Below the pieces are notes generated by a model, which saw only the letters and a list, made by a program, of their open reading frames with translations, was not told the origin of the DNA and made no database searches. Positions 34,189 through 43,253 of a stretch of DNA of 64,000 bases are shown here, piece after piece (position 1 is the stretch's first letter; every line of letters starts with the position of its first letter). The stretch covers positions 3,658,001 through 3,722,000 of the forward strand of contig CP036279.1 in NCBI GenBank assembly GCA_007748055.1. The letters are read 5' to 3'. This stretch comes from Kolteria novifilia. Its GTDB lineage: Bacteria > Planctomycetota > Planctomycetia > Kolteriales > Kolteriaceae. The position numbers were made by a program, and so were the translations under genes.

Positions 34189-35535
34189 TCAACGATCGGG
34201 AGACTTGGTCGTGGCACGACGGAAGTGCCTTGGGACTCGAGTGATCAATTGATCGATCGCGAAGAAGAGAACCATACTCGCTCCCGCGACCGGCAACAGG
34301 ACTCCGGTGCCGCAGAGGAGGAGCACGAACCAGCGGTTCGCGGAGCGATCTTGTCCCCGGCGGGGAACGCCGATCGAACCGCGTGGTCGCGCCCGCCACC
34401 ACATCCAAACCCCGGACACCGTTGAGATGATGATGACTAGACACGTCATCAACGCCAGCAGCTTCGTCGGCAGTCCGAAAATCGACCCCACATGGAGTGG
34501 ATACGCGTAGCTGAGGACCTTGAGCATCGGGGAAGCGTTGGTCATGTCGGTCCGCGTGAGCACTTCGCCCGAGTACTGATCCAGTACGGAGATCGAGCGC
34601 CGGTGAGGAACATCCGCCGACCCGGCGCCGACACCGTACCCCTCCTCTTCATCGTGAGGGGGACTGATGGAAATGGAGAGTCCCGGGTCGTGGGCCTTCG
34701 CCGTTTCGTAGGCCTGTTGCAGCGAAAGGGGCGGCGCGGAGTTGGGATTCTTCGAGTGAGGTGGGTTGAAGAACGCGTCGGGGGCGTTGCCGGAGACCAC
34801 CAACGCGGTGAGATAGCCGCGTCCCCAAACCTGAGAAAAGAAGAGCCCCGTCGCCAAGATCACCAGGGCGGCGGGCATCAGGTACATGCCGAAGACGGCG
34901 TGAAGATCCCGAAGTACCACGCGCGTCCCGGATCTCCAGCGCGGCCACCAGACTCCACCCGAGTCGCGTCCCTGTTTCTTTCGCCTAGGCCACCAAAGGT
35001 AGATCCCCGTCACCAGGAGAATGATACCCCAGGAGGTCGCGAGCTCCATCAGGATCCGTCCCGTCATGCCAAGATAGAGGTTGCGGTGCAGTTGCCTGAC
35101 GATCGGGAAGAAGGACTCATCGCGCATGCGGGAGCCGAGGGTCGCGCCGGTGTAGGGATCGAGGTAAACGTAGCGAGTCCCCTGCCCTTCGGCATGCATG
35201 GAGAAGATGACGGCATGACCGTCCTCCTCGCCCTTGACGAGGACCGAGGAGACGTGCTCCTCCGGGAAGGCCGCCTCGGCGATGTCGCGGAGCTCGTCGA
35301 GCGTTCGGCGACTTGCTCCGGACTCGACATAGAGCATCGACCGGTAGAGCACCTGTTCGACTTCGTCCGCGAAGATGTAGATCGCGCCGGTGACCGCCGC
35401 CCACAGGAGCATCGGCGCCAGGATCAAACCGGCGTAGAAGTGCCAACGCCACAGAGTGCGGTAGGAGTTTTCGACCTTCCGCTCGTTCGCTCCCGCCGAT
35501 GGTGTCTCTCGAGTCGTCACGAGCTTCTCCCCCAT
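34189..35535 (-). CDS. PepSY-associated membrane protein, module A
   Basis: 448 residues. Four main helices bracket periplasmic PepSY-like parts: LWRWHFYAGLILAPMLLWAA (helix 1, with the conserved WHFYAG start), then IVRQLHRNLYLGMTGRILME LATSW, LRDLHAVFGMYLMPAALVIL and SYAYPLHVGSIFGLPTKLLA. His residues in each (WHF, LHRNL, DLHAVFG, PLHVGS) are the family pattern and may bind haem. A cytosolic WWPRRKKQGR motif follows helix 2. PepSY_TM proteins are often linked to iron or haem uptake, as reductase-like membrane proteins. The ATG at 35535 is chosen; a TTG 18 bases upstream is possible. It is in line with a transthyretin-like gene and DUF1559. Confidence 0.9.
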   Translation of the reverse strand: MGEKLVTTRETPSAGANERKVENSYRTLWRWHFYAGLILAPMLLWAAVTGAIYIFADEVEQVLYRSMLYVESGASRRTLDELRDIAEAAFPEEHVSSVLVKGEEDGHAVIFSMHAEGQGTRYVYLDPYTGATLGSRMRDESFFPIVRQLHRNLYLGMTGRILMELATSWGIILLVTGIYLWWPRRKKQGRDSGGVWWPRWRSGTRVVLRDLHAVFGMYLMPAALVILATGLFFSQVWGRGYLTALVVSGNAPDAFFNPPHSKNPNSAPPLSLQQAYETAKAHDPGLSISISPPHDEEEGYGVGAGSADVPHRRSISVLDQYSGEVLTRTDMTNASPMLKVLSYAYPLHVGSIFGLPTKLLALMTCLVIIISTVSGVWMWWRARPRGSIGVPRRGQDRSANRWFVLLLCGTGVLLPVAGASMVLFFAIDQLITRVPRHFRRATTKSPDR

Positions 35536-35569
35536 TGTGGCCGTGTCGATCAATGTCGACAGTTCGCGT

Positions 35570-36076
35570 CTACTGCGCGGTCTTCGACTTGGCCAACTGC
35601 TCTAGCTCCGCGAGCCCCAGCTCCATCGGGAGAAGATCTCTTTTCGGAACCTCGATCTTAAAAGGCGGCAACTCGGTTGGCTCCGCGGGGATGGTAACGG
35701 AGAACGTCGAGGTTTGGGGATTGAGAAACTTGCCCTTGAAGCGATCCTTGGTCGGGCTCAGTAGATTCGTCGGCCAGTAGAACGTGGCGACATACTCTCC
35801 CTCGGCGGCTCCATCATTGGCGTTGAAGCTGGACAACTCGAAATGCCCTTCCTTGTCGGTCGAGGCGACGGGGACTTGGTCCTGCATATCCAGGGAGGTG
35901 TCCTTGGCGAAGAGGCGAACGGTCAACCCTCCCGCCGGTTCTCCATTGACAAGCACCGTTCCCGTCACGGGAAACTTCGGAGCCCCGGGGGGACGTTCCG
36001 GCCACGGAAAATAGACCCAAACCATGCCGAGCAACAGGGCTCCGGCGACAAACAGCAACCAGCGCTTATCTTCCAC
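35570..36076 (-). CDS. transthyretin-like (carboxypeptidase-regulatory) envelope protein, module A
   Basis: 168 residues from a GTG at 36076, which has GGAG six bases upstream. One N-terminal hydrophobic anchor (KRWLLFVAGALLLGMVWVYF) is followed by a small beta domain: FPVTGTVLVNGEPAGGLTVR LFA, DKEGHFELSSFNANDGAAEG and EYVATFYW. This is the planctomycete carboxypeptidase-regulatory/transthyretin-like pattern 'V.G.V..NG.P..G..V......G.F...T...GDG...GEY.V'. It lacks a lipobox, unlike its counterpart in module B. It sits between the PepSY and DUF1559 genes, all on the minus strand. Confidence 0.85.
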   Translation of the reverse strand: MEDKRWLLFVAGALLLGMVWVYFPWPERPPGAPKFPVTGTVLVNGEPAGGLTVRLFAKDTSLDMQDQVPVASTDKEGHFELSSFNANDGAAEGEYVATFYWPTNLLSPTKDRFKGKFLNPQTSTFSVTIPAEPTELPPFKIEVPKRDLLPMELGLAELEQLAKSKTAQ

Positions 36077-36113
36077 TTAGGTCTCCGAAGTGTTCCGATT
36101 CATCGGGACTTTA

Positions 36114-36133
36114 CCCGGCCACAGTTGGCCGGG
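36114..36133. terminator. strong hairpin between module A transthyretin-like and DUF1559 genes
   Basis: CCCGGCCA-CAGT-TGGCCGGG, a perfect eight-base stem in the 162-base gap between the DUF1559 stop (36239) and the next start. There is no T tract on either side. It may be a REP-type element that sets relative mRNA levels within the operon. Confidence 0.6.
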
Positions 36134-36238
36134 TGCCACAGTGAGCGTGGCCGCGTTCCAGGCAGTCGAGTCGGCGCGAGAAGAAATCAATGCCCTCATC
36201 CGCCCTGGGAGCGAAGGGAGGACGAGTCAATTCACGCG

Positions 36239-37276
36239 TCAGTATTCGAGCGTTTGGCCGTCGTCGCGAACCAGCAATTTGATGAAGGTCACATTGTCGA
36301 GCGATTCGTTGAGGAAGTGAACGCTGCCATCGGACATCAGCACGTGGGCACCGCCCGTGTGGAAGCTGAAGGGCGATCCCCAGCCTCGTCCCCAATTCAG
36401 GCAGTTGACCGCGCAGTTACCCAGCCCAATCAAGGAGCTGATCGAGTCGGGGTCGTAGTCGAGTGCGTTTCTTCCCGCCCAAAAACCGTCGGGGTTGCCG
36501 AGCTTGGGAGGGCTTCCGCTGAACGAGAAAGACATCACATACGCGGCAGTCGGTCCCAGGGAATCGATGCCTCCTTTGACTTGTGGGTTAGGCAGCCCGG
36601 CCATCTCGACGATGCCGATCGTCTTGGAAGTTCCGTCGGAGACATCGCGGAGTCGGATGCCACTCGAGGTTCCCGGATCGTTGAGCGGGGCGTGTACCAT
36701 CCCTCCGATCCGTTCGTTGGCGCCCGAGGGAAACTGACTGGCGAGCGACCCGAGGTTGCTTGAATAGGGAGCGAAGAAGTCGGTTCGGGCGACGGTGATT
36801 TCCGGATCGTACGTTTCAAGCGTCCAAGTGGTCGGTCCGACGGTCGACGCGGCGAGAAAAGTGGGAATGACCTTCGCCATCAGGTCGACGTTTGGGCCGG
36901 CGTAGAATCCGGTTCCCGCGGCGTGCGCGGCGCCGATCTGCCACTGATCGTAGAGACTGTTCTGCCCAATGTAGGGCATGATTTGGAGCATCCAGGGCGA
37001 GGTGTCGGTAGGGATGGCGTAATAGTTCTTGATGGGGAAGACGCCGTGGGCTTCGTGGTAGTTGTGCAGCGCCACACCGATCTGCTTGAGACGGTTCGCG
37101 GTCTGCATGCGCCGAGCCGCCTCGCGGGCCTGCTGCACGGCAGGGAGGAGAAGCCCCACCAACAAGCCGATGATGGCGATCACGACGAGGAGTTCCACGA
37201 GGGTGAATCCCCCGCGAACGAGGCCACGCTTGCTCGCGTGGATGCGGCGGACAAGGCGCGTGCGAGCACGGCTCAT
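36239..37276 (-). CDS. DUF1559 pilin-like protein, module A
   Basis: 345 residues starting MSRARTRLVRRIHASKRGLV. A type II pilin/pseudopilin signal follows: a basic leader ending in Gly, cleavage before Phe-24, then [20 protein letters not shown] with the conserved Glu at +5. The rest is the DUF1559 (SBP_bac_10) domain: LPAVQQAREAARRMQ, LKQIGVALHNYHEAHGVFP, DGTSKTIGIVEMAG, and at the end GAHVLMSDGSVHFLNE with H-SDGSV. The family is expanded in planctomycetes, is exported through prepilin-like processing and has no fixed role. The ATG at 37276 starts the basic leader directly. It is the first gene of the minus-strand half of module A. Confidence 0.92.
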   Translation of the reverse strand: MSRARTRLVRRIHASKRGLVRGGFTLVELLVVIAIIGLLVGLLLPAVQQAREAARRMQTANRLKQIGVALHNYHEAHGVFPIKNYYAIPTDTSPWMLQIMPYIGQNSLYDQWQIGAAHAAGTGFYAGPNVDLMAKVIPTFLAASTVGPTTWTLETYDPEITVARTDFFAPYSSNLGSLASQFPSGANERIGGMVHAPLNDPGTSSGIRLRDVSDGTSKTIGIVEMAGLPNPQVKGGIDSLGPTAAYVMSFSFSGSPPKLGNPDGFWAGRNALDYDPDSISSLIGLGNCAVNCLNWGRGWGSPFSFHTGGAHVLMSDGSVHFLNESLDNVTFIKLLVRDDGQTLEY

Positions 37277-37785
37277 CGGTGGAGTCTCTGGGGAAGGATC
37301 GCTCGTCGGCGCGAAGCGATCCGCTCTCCTTGAACGGGGGCGGGACGGCGCGGAACCGGCACGTGGGGCTTGCGCCGCGGATGGTGTGCTCAGGGAATAC
37401 AGATTCACAGTTGCCTCTCTGGGATGACGCCAATGATCAACAGTTCCCGTCATGAGACGGGGAGGACGGCCTGGGACGCGTGTCGCGGTGCCGCGTCAGG
37501 GATGCTCTACTCACTCCGTGTCCAGGGCCGATGGGAGGCTGGCGGTGGGCTTGCAACGGTCAATTCAACTGGCCTATAGTGATACCAACAAGTCGAGACT
37601 GAGTCTTAATCTCCTAACCAAGCAATAACTGCGCCGCAAACAGATTTCCCTACGAGAACACGATAAATGAATCTAGAAACAAGGGTTACGACGAACGATA
37701 TCTCGGCGCATCACGGGGAACCGACGCAGAACACAGGGAGCGATTCCCTTTCAGCGAGGGAGCTGCTCCCCCATGAGGCCGTTCG
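37277..37785. promoter_or_regulatory. divergent regulatory region, module A
   Basis: 509 bases separate the DUF1559 operon from the kinase/regulator pair transcribed the other way. It must contain at least two promoters. One sigma-54-like site is listed below. The section 37570-37690 is notably AT-rich. Confidence 0.5.
37540..37555 (+). promoter_or_regulatory. candidate sigma-54 promoter, module A
   Basis: TGGCGGTGGGCTTGCA fits the -24/-12 consensus TGGCACG-N4-TTGCA at the critical GG and GC with correct spacing. It faces the histidine kinase gene 230 bases downstream. One chance match in a region of this size is plausible, so it is only a candidate. Confidence 0.35.
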
Positions 37786-39213
37786 ATGACCTGGTCGCTT
37801 CGCAACCAGATGCTCCTCCCGCTCGTCATCTTTGTGGCGATGCTCGGGCTCCTGATCAGCTTCGAGCAGGCCGCTCTGCAGGTCAAGGAGCACGGCGACC
37901 GCGCGATCAAGACTTACATCGATGTCTCCAATGAACTCTCCCATGCCGATCCCGCGAAAGTCGCGCCGATTCTCGCTTCCTGGCAATCGACGCTCCCCGG
38001 ATGGGAGTTTGTCGTGGTCCGCCAGGGAGCCGTCGAATTGTCGACCATTCCCCTTCGTGGGCGCCAGCAAGCGATCGTCGCGTCAATGCCTCCCGCGCCT
38101 CACGCCGAGTCCGGCAGGGACGCGGTCCTCTTGGCCACCGCGGGAGACTGGTACTACGTGATCGCGATCGAGGTTCCGGGATGGCCCCAACGGTCGTACC
38201 TCGTCTGCCTCGAGCCCTATCAGTCGATCGCCTCGACCGTGACGGGGGCCTTTCGTCGCTCGGGGACGTTCGCCTTCTTCGTGGCGTTGATGCTGATTCT
38301 CGTGGCCGCGATCTATAGCGGTCGACTCAGCGGACGGGTCACGCGAATTCAGCAACGAGTGCGCCGAATCGCCGAGGGTGACTTGAGCAAGATGGCCGAC
38401 GATCGGGGCCACGACGAAATCAGCGAACTGGCCAAGTCGGTCAACGTCATGGTCACCGACTTGGCCTCGATGAAGCGGATCGTCCGCGATACGGAGCGGG
38501 CTCGACTGCACGCTCAGCTCGCGGGAGGCTTGGCGCACGAGCTACGCAACGGCATCCACGCGGCCCGCTTATCGATCGAAATGTTCCGGGAAACGACCGA
38601 GTCGATAGAGCTTCCCTCCACGCGAATGCTCGCCAACGCCCAGGAACAACTCACGATCACCGAATCACTCGTGCGCCGGCTGCTCGCTCTGGGAAAGCCC
38701 CAACATGGTGACACCGTTCCCAGGGAACTACGCGACGTCCTGCTCGACGTGGTTGGCACCGTCGAGACTGTCAGCCGCCATGCCGAGGTCGACTTCGTCA
38801 CGGATATCGATGACGCGATCGCGTGCGTCGCGACCGATTCGGAGTCGATGCAGGCGGCGATTCTCAATCTCTGTTTGAACGCGGTCGAAGCCGCGGGGCG
38901 GCACGGCGACGTTCGTCTTTCCGCCAGGGCGCTCGGCGAGGAGGCGCAGATCCAGGTCTCCGACTCGGGCCCCGGTCCGGATGAAGCGATCGCCGAATCG
39001 CTGTTCGAGCCCTTCATGACGACCAAACCGGAAGGGGTCGGACTCGGATTGGTGCTGGTGCGCCAAGCGGTCACACAGGAGGGCGGCACGGTCGACTGGA
39101 TCCGCGACAAGGGGCGAACGGTCTTTCGCGTCACCCTGCCGACTCGACCCGAGCCACCGACGCTTGACGCTCCCTCGACGCCAGCCACCGAACACCCGCT
39201 GATACAGGAGTGA
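37786..39213 (+). CDS. membrane sensor histidine kinase, module A
   Basis: 475 residues. TM1 (NQMLLPLVIFVAMLGLLISF), an extracytoplasmic region of about 135 residues, then TM2 near 160-178. A HAMP domain follows (GRLSGRVTRIQQRVRRIAEG). The H box AGGLAHELRNGIHAARLSIE has His-251 as likely phosphoacceptor. The HATPase_c boxes are LNLCLNAVEAAGRHGD (N), VSDSGPGPDEA (G1) and GVGLGLVLVRQA (G2). The sensor region has no domain I can name. It is followed after three bases by an NtrC-type regulator. The paralogue at 44535 shares the start sequence WSLRNQML. This is a NtrB-like kinase fixed to a membrane sensor. Confidence 0.93.
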   Translation: MTWSLRNQMLLPLVIFVAMLGLLISFEQAALQVKEHGDRAIKTYIDVSNELSHADPAKVAPILASWQSTLPGWEFVVVRQGAVELSTIPLRGRQQAIVASMPPAPHAESGRDAVLLATAGDWYYVIAIEVPGWPQRSYLVCLEPYQSIASTVTGAFRRSGTFAFFVALMLILVAAIYSGRLSGRVTRIQQRVRRIAEGDLSKMADDRGHDEISELAKSVNVMVTDLASMKRIVRDTERARLHAQLAGGLAHELRNGIHAARLSIEMFRETTESIELPSTRMLANAQEQLTITESLVRRLLALGKPQHGDTVPRELRDVLLDVVGTVETVSRHAEVDFVTDIDDAIACVATDSESMQAAILNLCLNAVEAAGRHGDVRLSARALGEEAQIQVSDSGPGPDEAIAESLFEPFMTTKPEGVGLGLVLVRQAVTQEGGTVDWIRDKGRTVFRVTLPTRPEPPTLDAPSTPATEHPLIQE

Positions 39214-39216
39214 CCC

Positions 39217-40623
39217 ATGAGGCACATTCTCGTCGTCGATGACGAGGCACGCCATTGCGACAGTTTGGAAGACTACCTGACACAGTCGGGGCATCGCGTC
39301 AGTGTCGCGGGCTCCGCGGAGCGAGCCTTCGAACTGGCCGAAGCTTCGCCCGTTGACGCCATCCTGCTCGACGTCAGGTTGCCGGGAATGGACGGGATCT
39401 CCGCCATCGCCCGACTGCGTCAATACGCCCCCGAGTCTCCGATCATCATCATGACCGCCTTCGGAACGCTCGACATCGCCGTCTCCGCCGTTCGCGAAGG
39501 AGTCTTCGAGTACCTCGTCAAGCCCTTCACGCTGAAGGAACTCAAGTCGGTGCTTGGGCGGGCGTTCGCGAGCGACAGTCTCTCGGTGGAGGAAGGCGAG
39601 CCACGGACCTCCGATCCCGTCGCCGACGCCGTCATCGGACGCTCGCCGGCAATGCAGCGGATCTTCAACCGCATCGCCCTCGTGGCGGCGAGCGACGTCC
39701 CCGTCCTTTTGACGGGTGAGAGTGGCACGGGCAAGGAAGTCTTGGCGCGGGCGATTCATCGTAACAGCAGTCGCCACAACAAGCGATTCCTGCCGGTCTT
39801 TCTGGCGGCGCTCAGTCCCGGGTTGATCGAGAGCGAACTCTTCGGTCATGCCCGAGGAGCCTATACCGGCGCCGACCAGCATCGTCCCGGCTTGCTCGAA
39901 CAAGCCGCCGAGGGAACGGTCCTGCTCGACGAACTGGGGGACATCCCTCTGTCGCTACAGGTCAAACTGTTGCGTGCGATCGAACAGCGGGAGGTGACTC
40001 GCGTTGGCGAGGATCAGACACGACCAATCAGCGTCCGCTTCATCGCCGCGACCAACAAGTCGCTTCTGGACCTGATCGCCGAAGGAACGTTTCGCGAGGA
40101 CCTGTACTACCGGCTAAGCGTCTACCACATCGAGTTGCCGCCACTCCGCGAACGCCGGGAGGATATCGGCGAACTCGCGCATTACTTTCTCCGCCGCGTC
40201 ACGACCGCGACGGCGTGCCCAGGCTTCTCTCCCTCGGCGATGACCGAGTTGGAGTCGCGCCCTTGGTATGGCAACATCCGCGAACTGAGAAACGCGATCG
40301 AACACGCGGCGATTGCGTCGCGCGGAGCGCCCATCGCGCCGGAGCACCTCCCCTGCCCGATCGCCAGTGTCTCCGGTGGTGTCGAGGCCAACGAATGGCG
40401 TTCTCCCTTGAACCGCTGGATCGAGGAGCGGCTGCACTCCATCGACCCGCTCAAGGATCGGGCACGACTCCACGAGGAACTACTCAGCGAGATCGAGGCG
40501 ACACTCATCGAGATGATGCTCGTTCGTTGTCGGCAGAACCAAGCCGCCGCGTCGCGAATGCTGGGGCTCGATCCGAAGACCCTACGTTCGAAACTTTCTC
40601 AGGTGCGTGCTTCGACGTCGTGA
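39217..40623 (+). CDS. NtrC-family sigma-54-dependent response regulator, module A
   Basis: 468 residues. The receiver domain has the acidic pair in VVDDEARH, phosphoacceptor Asp-52 (LLDVRLPGMDG), MTAFGT and YLVKPF. The AAA+ domain has Walker A LLTGESGTGKEVLA, Walker B VLLDELGDIPLS and the sigma-54 contact loop GAYTGAD (Tyr in place of Phe of GAFTGA). The Arg-finger region is PPLRERREDIGELA. The C-terminal Fis-type helix-turn-helix is NQAAASRMLGLDPKTLRSKL. It activates RNA polymerase carrying sigma-54. It is in an operon with the kinase; the obvious targets are the divergent DUF1559/transthyretin/PepSY genes. Confidence 0.95.
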   Translation: MRHILVVDDEARHCDSLEDYLTQSGHRVSVAGSAERAFELAEASPVDAILLDVRLPGMDGISAIARLRQYAPESPIIIMTAFGTLDIAVSAVREGVFEYLVKPFTLKELKSVLGRAFASDSLSVEEGEPRTSDPVADAVIGRSPAMQRIFNRIALVAASDVPVLLTGESGTGKEVLARAIHRNSSRHNKRFLPVFLAALSPGLIESELFGHARGAYTGADQHRPGLLEQAAEGTVLLDELGDIPLSLQVKLLRAIEQREVTRVGEDQTRPISVRFIAATNKSLLDLIAEGTFREDLYYRLSVYHIELPPLRERREDIGELAHYFLRRVTTATACPGFSPSAMTELESRPWYGNIRELRNAIEHAAIASRGAPIAPEHLPCPIASVSGGVEANEWRSPLNRWIEERLHSIDPLKDRARLHEELLSEIEATLIEMMLVRCRQNQAAASRMLGLDPKTLRSKLSQVRASTS

Positions 40624-40689
40624 CCGCTCGGTCGTGCTGATGGGTGATTCGTTGGCCGACAACTCTCGGGTGCTTTGGGTCCCCTGCCC

Positions 40690-40768
40690 ACGCTCGCCGT
40701 GGGCAGGCACGAATGACTTACGCTCGACGTGGGCAGGCACGAATGACTTACGCTCGCCGTGGGCAGGC
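40690..40768. repeat. 30-bp tandem REP-like repeat between modules A and B
   Basis: About 2.7 units of ACGCTCGCCGTGGGCAGGCA plus CGAATGACTT, starting at 40690, 40720 and 40750. Each carries the GTGGGCAGG core, also seen in the hairpin after valS. It lies in the convergent gap between regulator A and PepSY gene B. Confidence 0.85.
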
Positions 40769-40847
40769 GGGAGACGCCTTTGACTTGGCAAATCTCCCGC
40801 GCAATCGGCGGTCGAGACTTCATGAAGCGAACCTACCAGCCAGAACA

Positions 40848-42296
40848 CTATCCGCGCGCCCTTCGCCACAGCGACATCGCCGACAAGCCCAGCCAGTCGA
40901 GAAAGTACACCAACACCACCGAGATCGCAAAGACGGGCAGGAAGAGGCACGCCAACCCAAAGGCTCCCCACATCCAAACCGGGACAACCCAGAGTGATTG
41001 CCTCCTGGGAAACCCAGTCCGACCCGGCGGACGACGTTTCCACCACATCCACAAGCCGGTCACGGGAAGAACCGCGAGCACCAGACAAGCGATCAACCAC
41101 ACGACCTTCGTGTACGGACCGAGCACGCTGCCGACATGGAGTGGGTAGACCCATGTGTGCCACCAGTAGTCTTTGTTGTCCCACAAGTCGGTCGTATTCG
41201 TCACGGTGCCGTCGTCTCGGTTCATCTTGAACCCGATCGAGTTCATCGCCCCGTAGGTTCCGCGGGCGTAGTCGTTGATCGTGGCAATGCCGTAGTGATC
41301 ATCGTTCGACTTGGGCAGCGTGATGGTGATGGTAGAGTCGGGATACTCCGCCCGACACGCCTCGGCGACTTGGCGCAACGAGTAGCTGGGAGGAACGAGA
41401 ACCTCGTTCTCGATATCGCCGGGTTTGTCCTTGGTGCGATTCCTTGGTCTCTTGGAATCCCCGCCCGGTTCCTCCCCTTCGGCCAGCGCGACGAGCGACG
41501 TGGTCACGAAGCGGAACGACTCTCCCCACACGACGGTGTAGAACAGGCCGGTCGAGGCGATCAAGAGGCACACCGGCAACAAGTAGAGACCGGCCACGGC
41601 GTGGACATCGCGAAGCAGGACGTAGAACTGGGACTTCCACCGCGGAACCCAAACCCCTTTGACTTTCTCTTTCCTGCGCGGCCACCACAGAAACAGACCG
41701 GTCAGGAACAGGATGATCGACCAGCATGTCGCCAACTCGATGATCACCCGGCCGGTCGTCCCAATGAACAATTGGCGGTGGATCTTGAGGATCAGTCCGA
41801 AGAACAACGTCGAGACACGTCGACCATCACGCGTATCGAGAACGGCCAGCGTCACCGGATCGATGGAGACTTCCGTCGAGTCTGGTCGTCGCCTCTTCCC
41901 TTTGGCCTCACCCTCACGTTCCGGCTTCTCCTCGCTGGGGGGAGTGACGGAGACGACGGTCGCCCGCGACGGATCGGGATGGAGTTGAACCTGCGTGACG
42001 GTACCCCCAGGGACCGCCGCACGAGCGGCCTCGATGACAGCCTGATAGTCGATCGTCACCTCGGGTTGAGCGTCGACGAAGAGGACGTCGCGATGGATCC
42101 AGTCCTCGATCTCCGCCGCGAAGAGGTAGATCGCCCCCGTCAGGGATAGGACCAGGATGAAGGGCGAGAGGAGCACGCCGGCGAAGAAGTGCCACCGCCA
42201 AACCAGGCGAAAGAGGCTAGAGGAGGTTTGGCGAGGCTTTCGTTGTTGAGCCCTCTCGGCGAGAGGAGAGGGATCGGGTGGAGTGGTGATGGACAT
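40848..42296 (-). CDS. PepSY-associated membrane protein, module B
   Basis: 482 residues, paralogous to the module A protein. It starts MSITTPPDPSPLAERAQQRK. Helix 1 is VWRWHFFAGVLLSPFILVLS, then KIHRQLFIGTTGRVIIELAT, LLRDVHAVAGLYLLPVCLLI and YPLHVGSVLGPYTKVVWLIA. All the conserved His positions (WHF, IHRQL, DVHAVAG, PLHVGS) are retained, as is WWPRRKEK. The periplasmic loops are longer and more charged than in A (EEKPEREGEAKGKRRRPD), and sequence identity outside the helices is low. Thus the duplication is old. It heads away from the transthyretin-like gene at the same relative place as in A. Role: probably an electron-transfer or iron/haem-related membrane protein. Confidence 0.9.
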   Translation of the reverse strand: MSITTPPDPSPLAERAQQRKPRQTSSSLFRLVWRWHFFAGVLLSPFILVLSLTGAIYLFAAEIEDWIHRDVLFVDAQPEVTIDYQAVIEAARAAVPGGTVTQVQLHPDPSRATVVSVTPPSEEKPEREGEAKGKRRRPDSTEVSIDPVTLAVLDTRDGRRVSTLFFGLILKIHRQLFIGTTGRVIIELATCWSIILFLTGLFLWWPRRKEKVKGVWVPRWKSQFYVLLRDVHAVAGLYLLPVCLLIASTGLFYTVVWGESFRFVTTSLVALAEGEEPGGDSKRPRNRTKDKPGDIENEVLVPPSYSLRQVAEACRAEYPDSTITITLPKSNDDHYGIATINDYARGTYGAMNSIGFKMNRDDGTVTNTTDLWDNKDYWWHTWVYPLHVGSVLGPYTKVVWLIACLVLAVLPVTGLWMWWKRRPPGRTGFPRRQSLWVVPVWMWGAFGLACLFLPVFAISVVLVYFLDWLGLSAMSLWRRARG

Positions 42297-42590
42297 GACA
42301 GACAGTTGCGTCCTAAAGCGTGACGACATTGCCATCGGCGTCTGGCCGAGTGGAGGCACATCGACACGGTTGCGAGAGTTTCGGCTGGAAGAGGTTCATT
42401 GCGTGAAACCTCGACCGCGCTTCGTGAGAGAGCTTGCCGAGCCGAATGCGTTTCCCTCATGCCCACGACGAGCATGGCATGACACCCCAGAGGCCCTTGC
42501 CGTCAACCAACCGATCGGGGCACGAGCAGCCCGCTGACCTATTCGCTGCCGGCTACGAACGAGTCTTGGCCCGCTTAAATCGACGGACAG

Positions 42591-43091
42591 CTAAGGCCCC
42601 ATCCTCGGACCCGGCGGACCGATCCGTTTCTTGGCGTTCTTCGAGGGTGGTGTCATCTCCACCTTCGCACCCTCGATCTCGATGGGGTCGAGTTGGTTCG
42701 TCCCCTCCGAAACAGTGATGCGCCACTGGGACTGCTGGGGTTTTTGGAACTTGCCTCCGAGCCGGTCGGTCATCGACAGACTCAGTACGTGAACGTCCCA
42801 CGGCCACTGAATCGTGACGTCGTACTCGCCGGCGGGAGCTCCATCGCCCGGCTTATAGCTTTGAAGTTGGAACTTGCCGCTTTCGTCGACGATTCCCCAG
42901 GGTTTCGTGTTGCGTTCGTCGACCTTCTCTCCCGTGGGATAGATGGTCACGACCGCTCCGGCGGCGGGCTCCCCGTTGACTTTCAAGACTCCCTCAACCG
43001 GATGCGTAGCCGCCATCCAGCTCGGCCCGCCACAGCCGCCACAGGTGATGGCAACAACGAGCGAAGCTGTTGCGAGTACATAGCCCTTCAT
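42591..43091 (-). CDS. transthyretin-like lipoprotein, module B
   Basis: 166 residues starting MKGYVLATASLVVAITCGGC, with two possible lipid-anchor cysteines in the lipobox region (ITCGGC). The small beta domain follows: HPVEGVLKVNGEPAAGAVVT, IYPTG, DESGKFQLQSYKPGDGAPAG and EYDVTIQW, the same pattern as module A. The C-terminal tail is Pro/Gly/Lys-rich. A membrane-anchored helix is replaced by a lipid anchor in this copy. Located between the PepSY and DUF1559 genes. Confidence 0.87.
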   Translation of the reverse strand: MKGYVLATASLVVAITCGGCGGPSWMAATHPVEGVLKVNGEPAAGAVVTIYPTGEKVDERNTKPWGIVDESGKFQLQSYKPGDGAPAGEYDVTIQWPWDVHVLSLSMTDRLGGKFQKPQQSQWRITVSEGTNQLDPIEIEGAKVEMTPPSKNAKKRIGPPGPRMGP

Positions 43092-43253
43092 GAAATCCGA
43101 TACTCCAGTGCGCGCTATTCACCCGACCGTCGCTCGGGCTGACTGACTTTCGAAAAGCCGGTCCGGGAATGAAGTCGCCTGGACCGGCCCAGCGGAGCGG
43201 GGCTTGACCGTCTCGTCGCGGCCGTAACCGTTGGGCCGTGCCGAGTGACCCGA

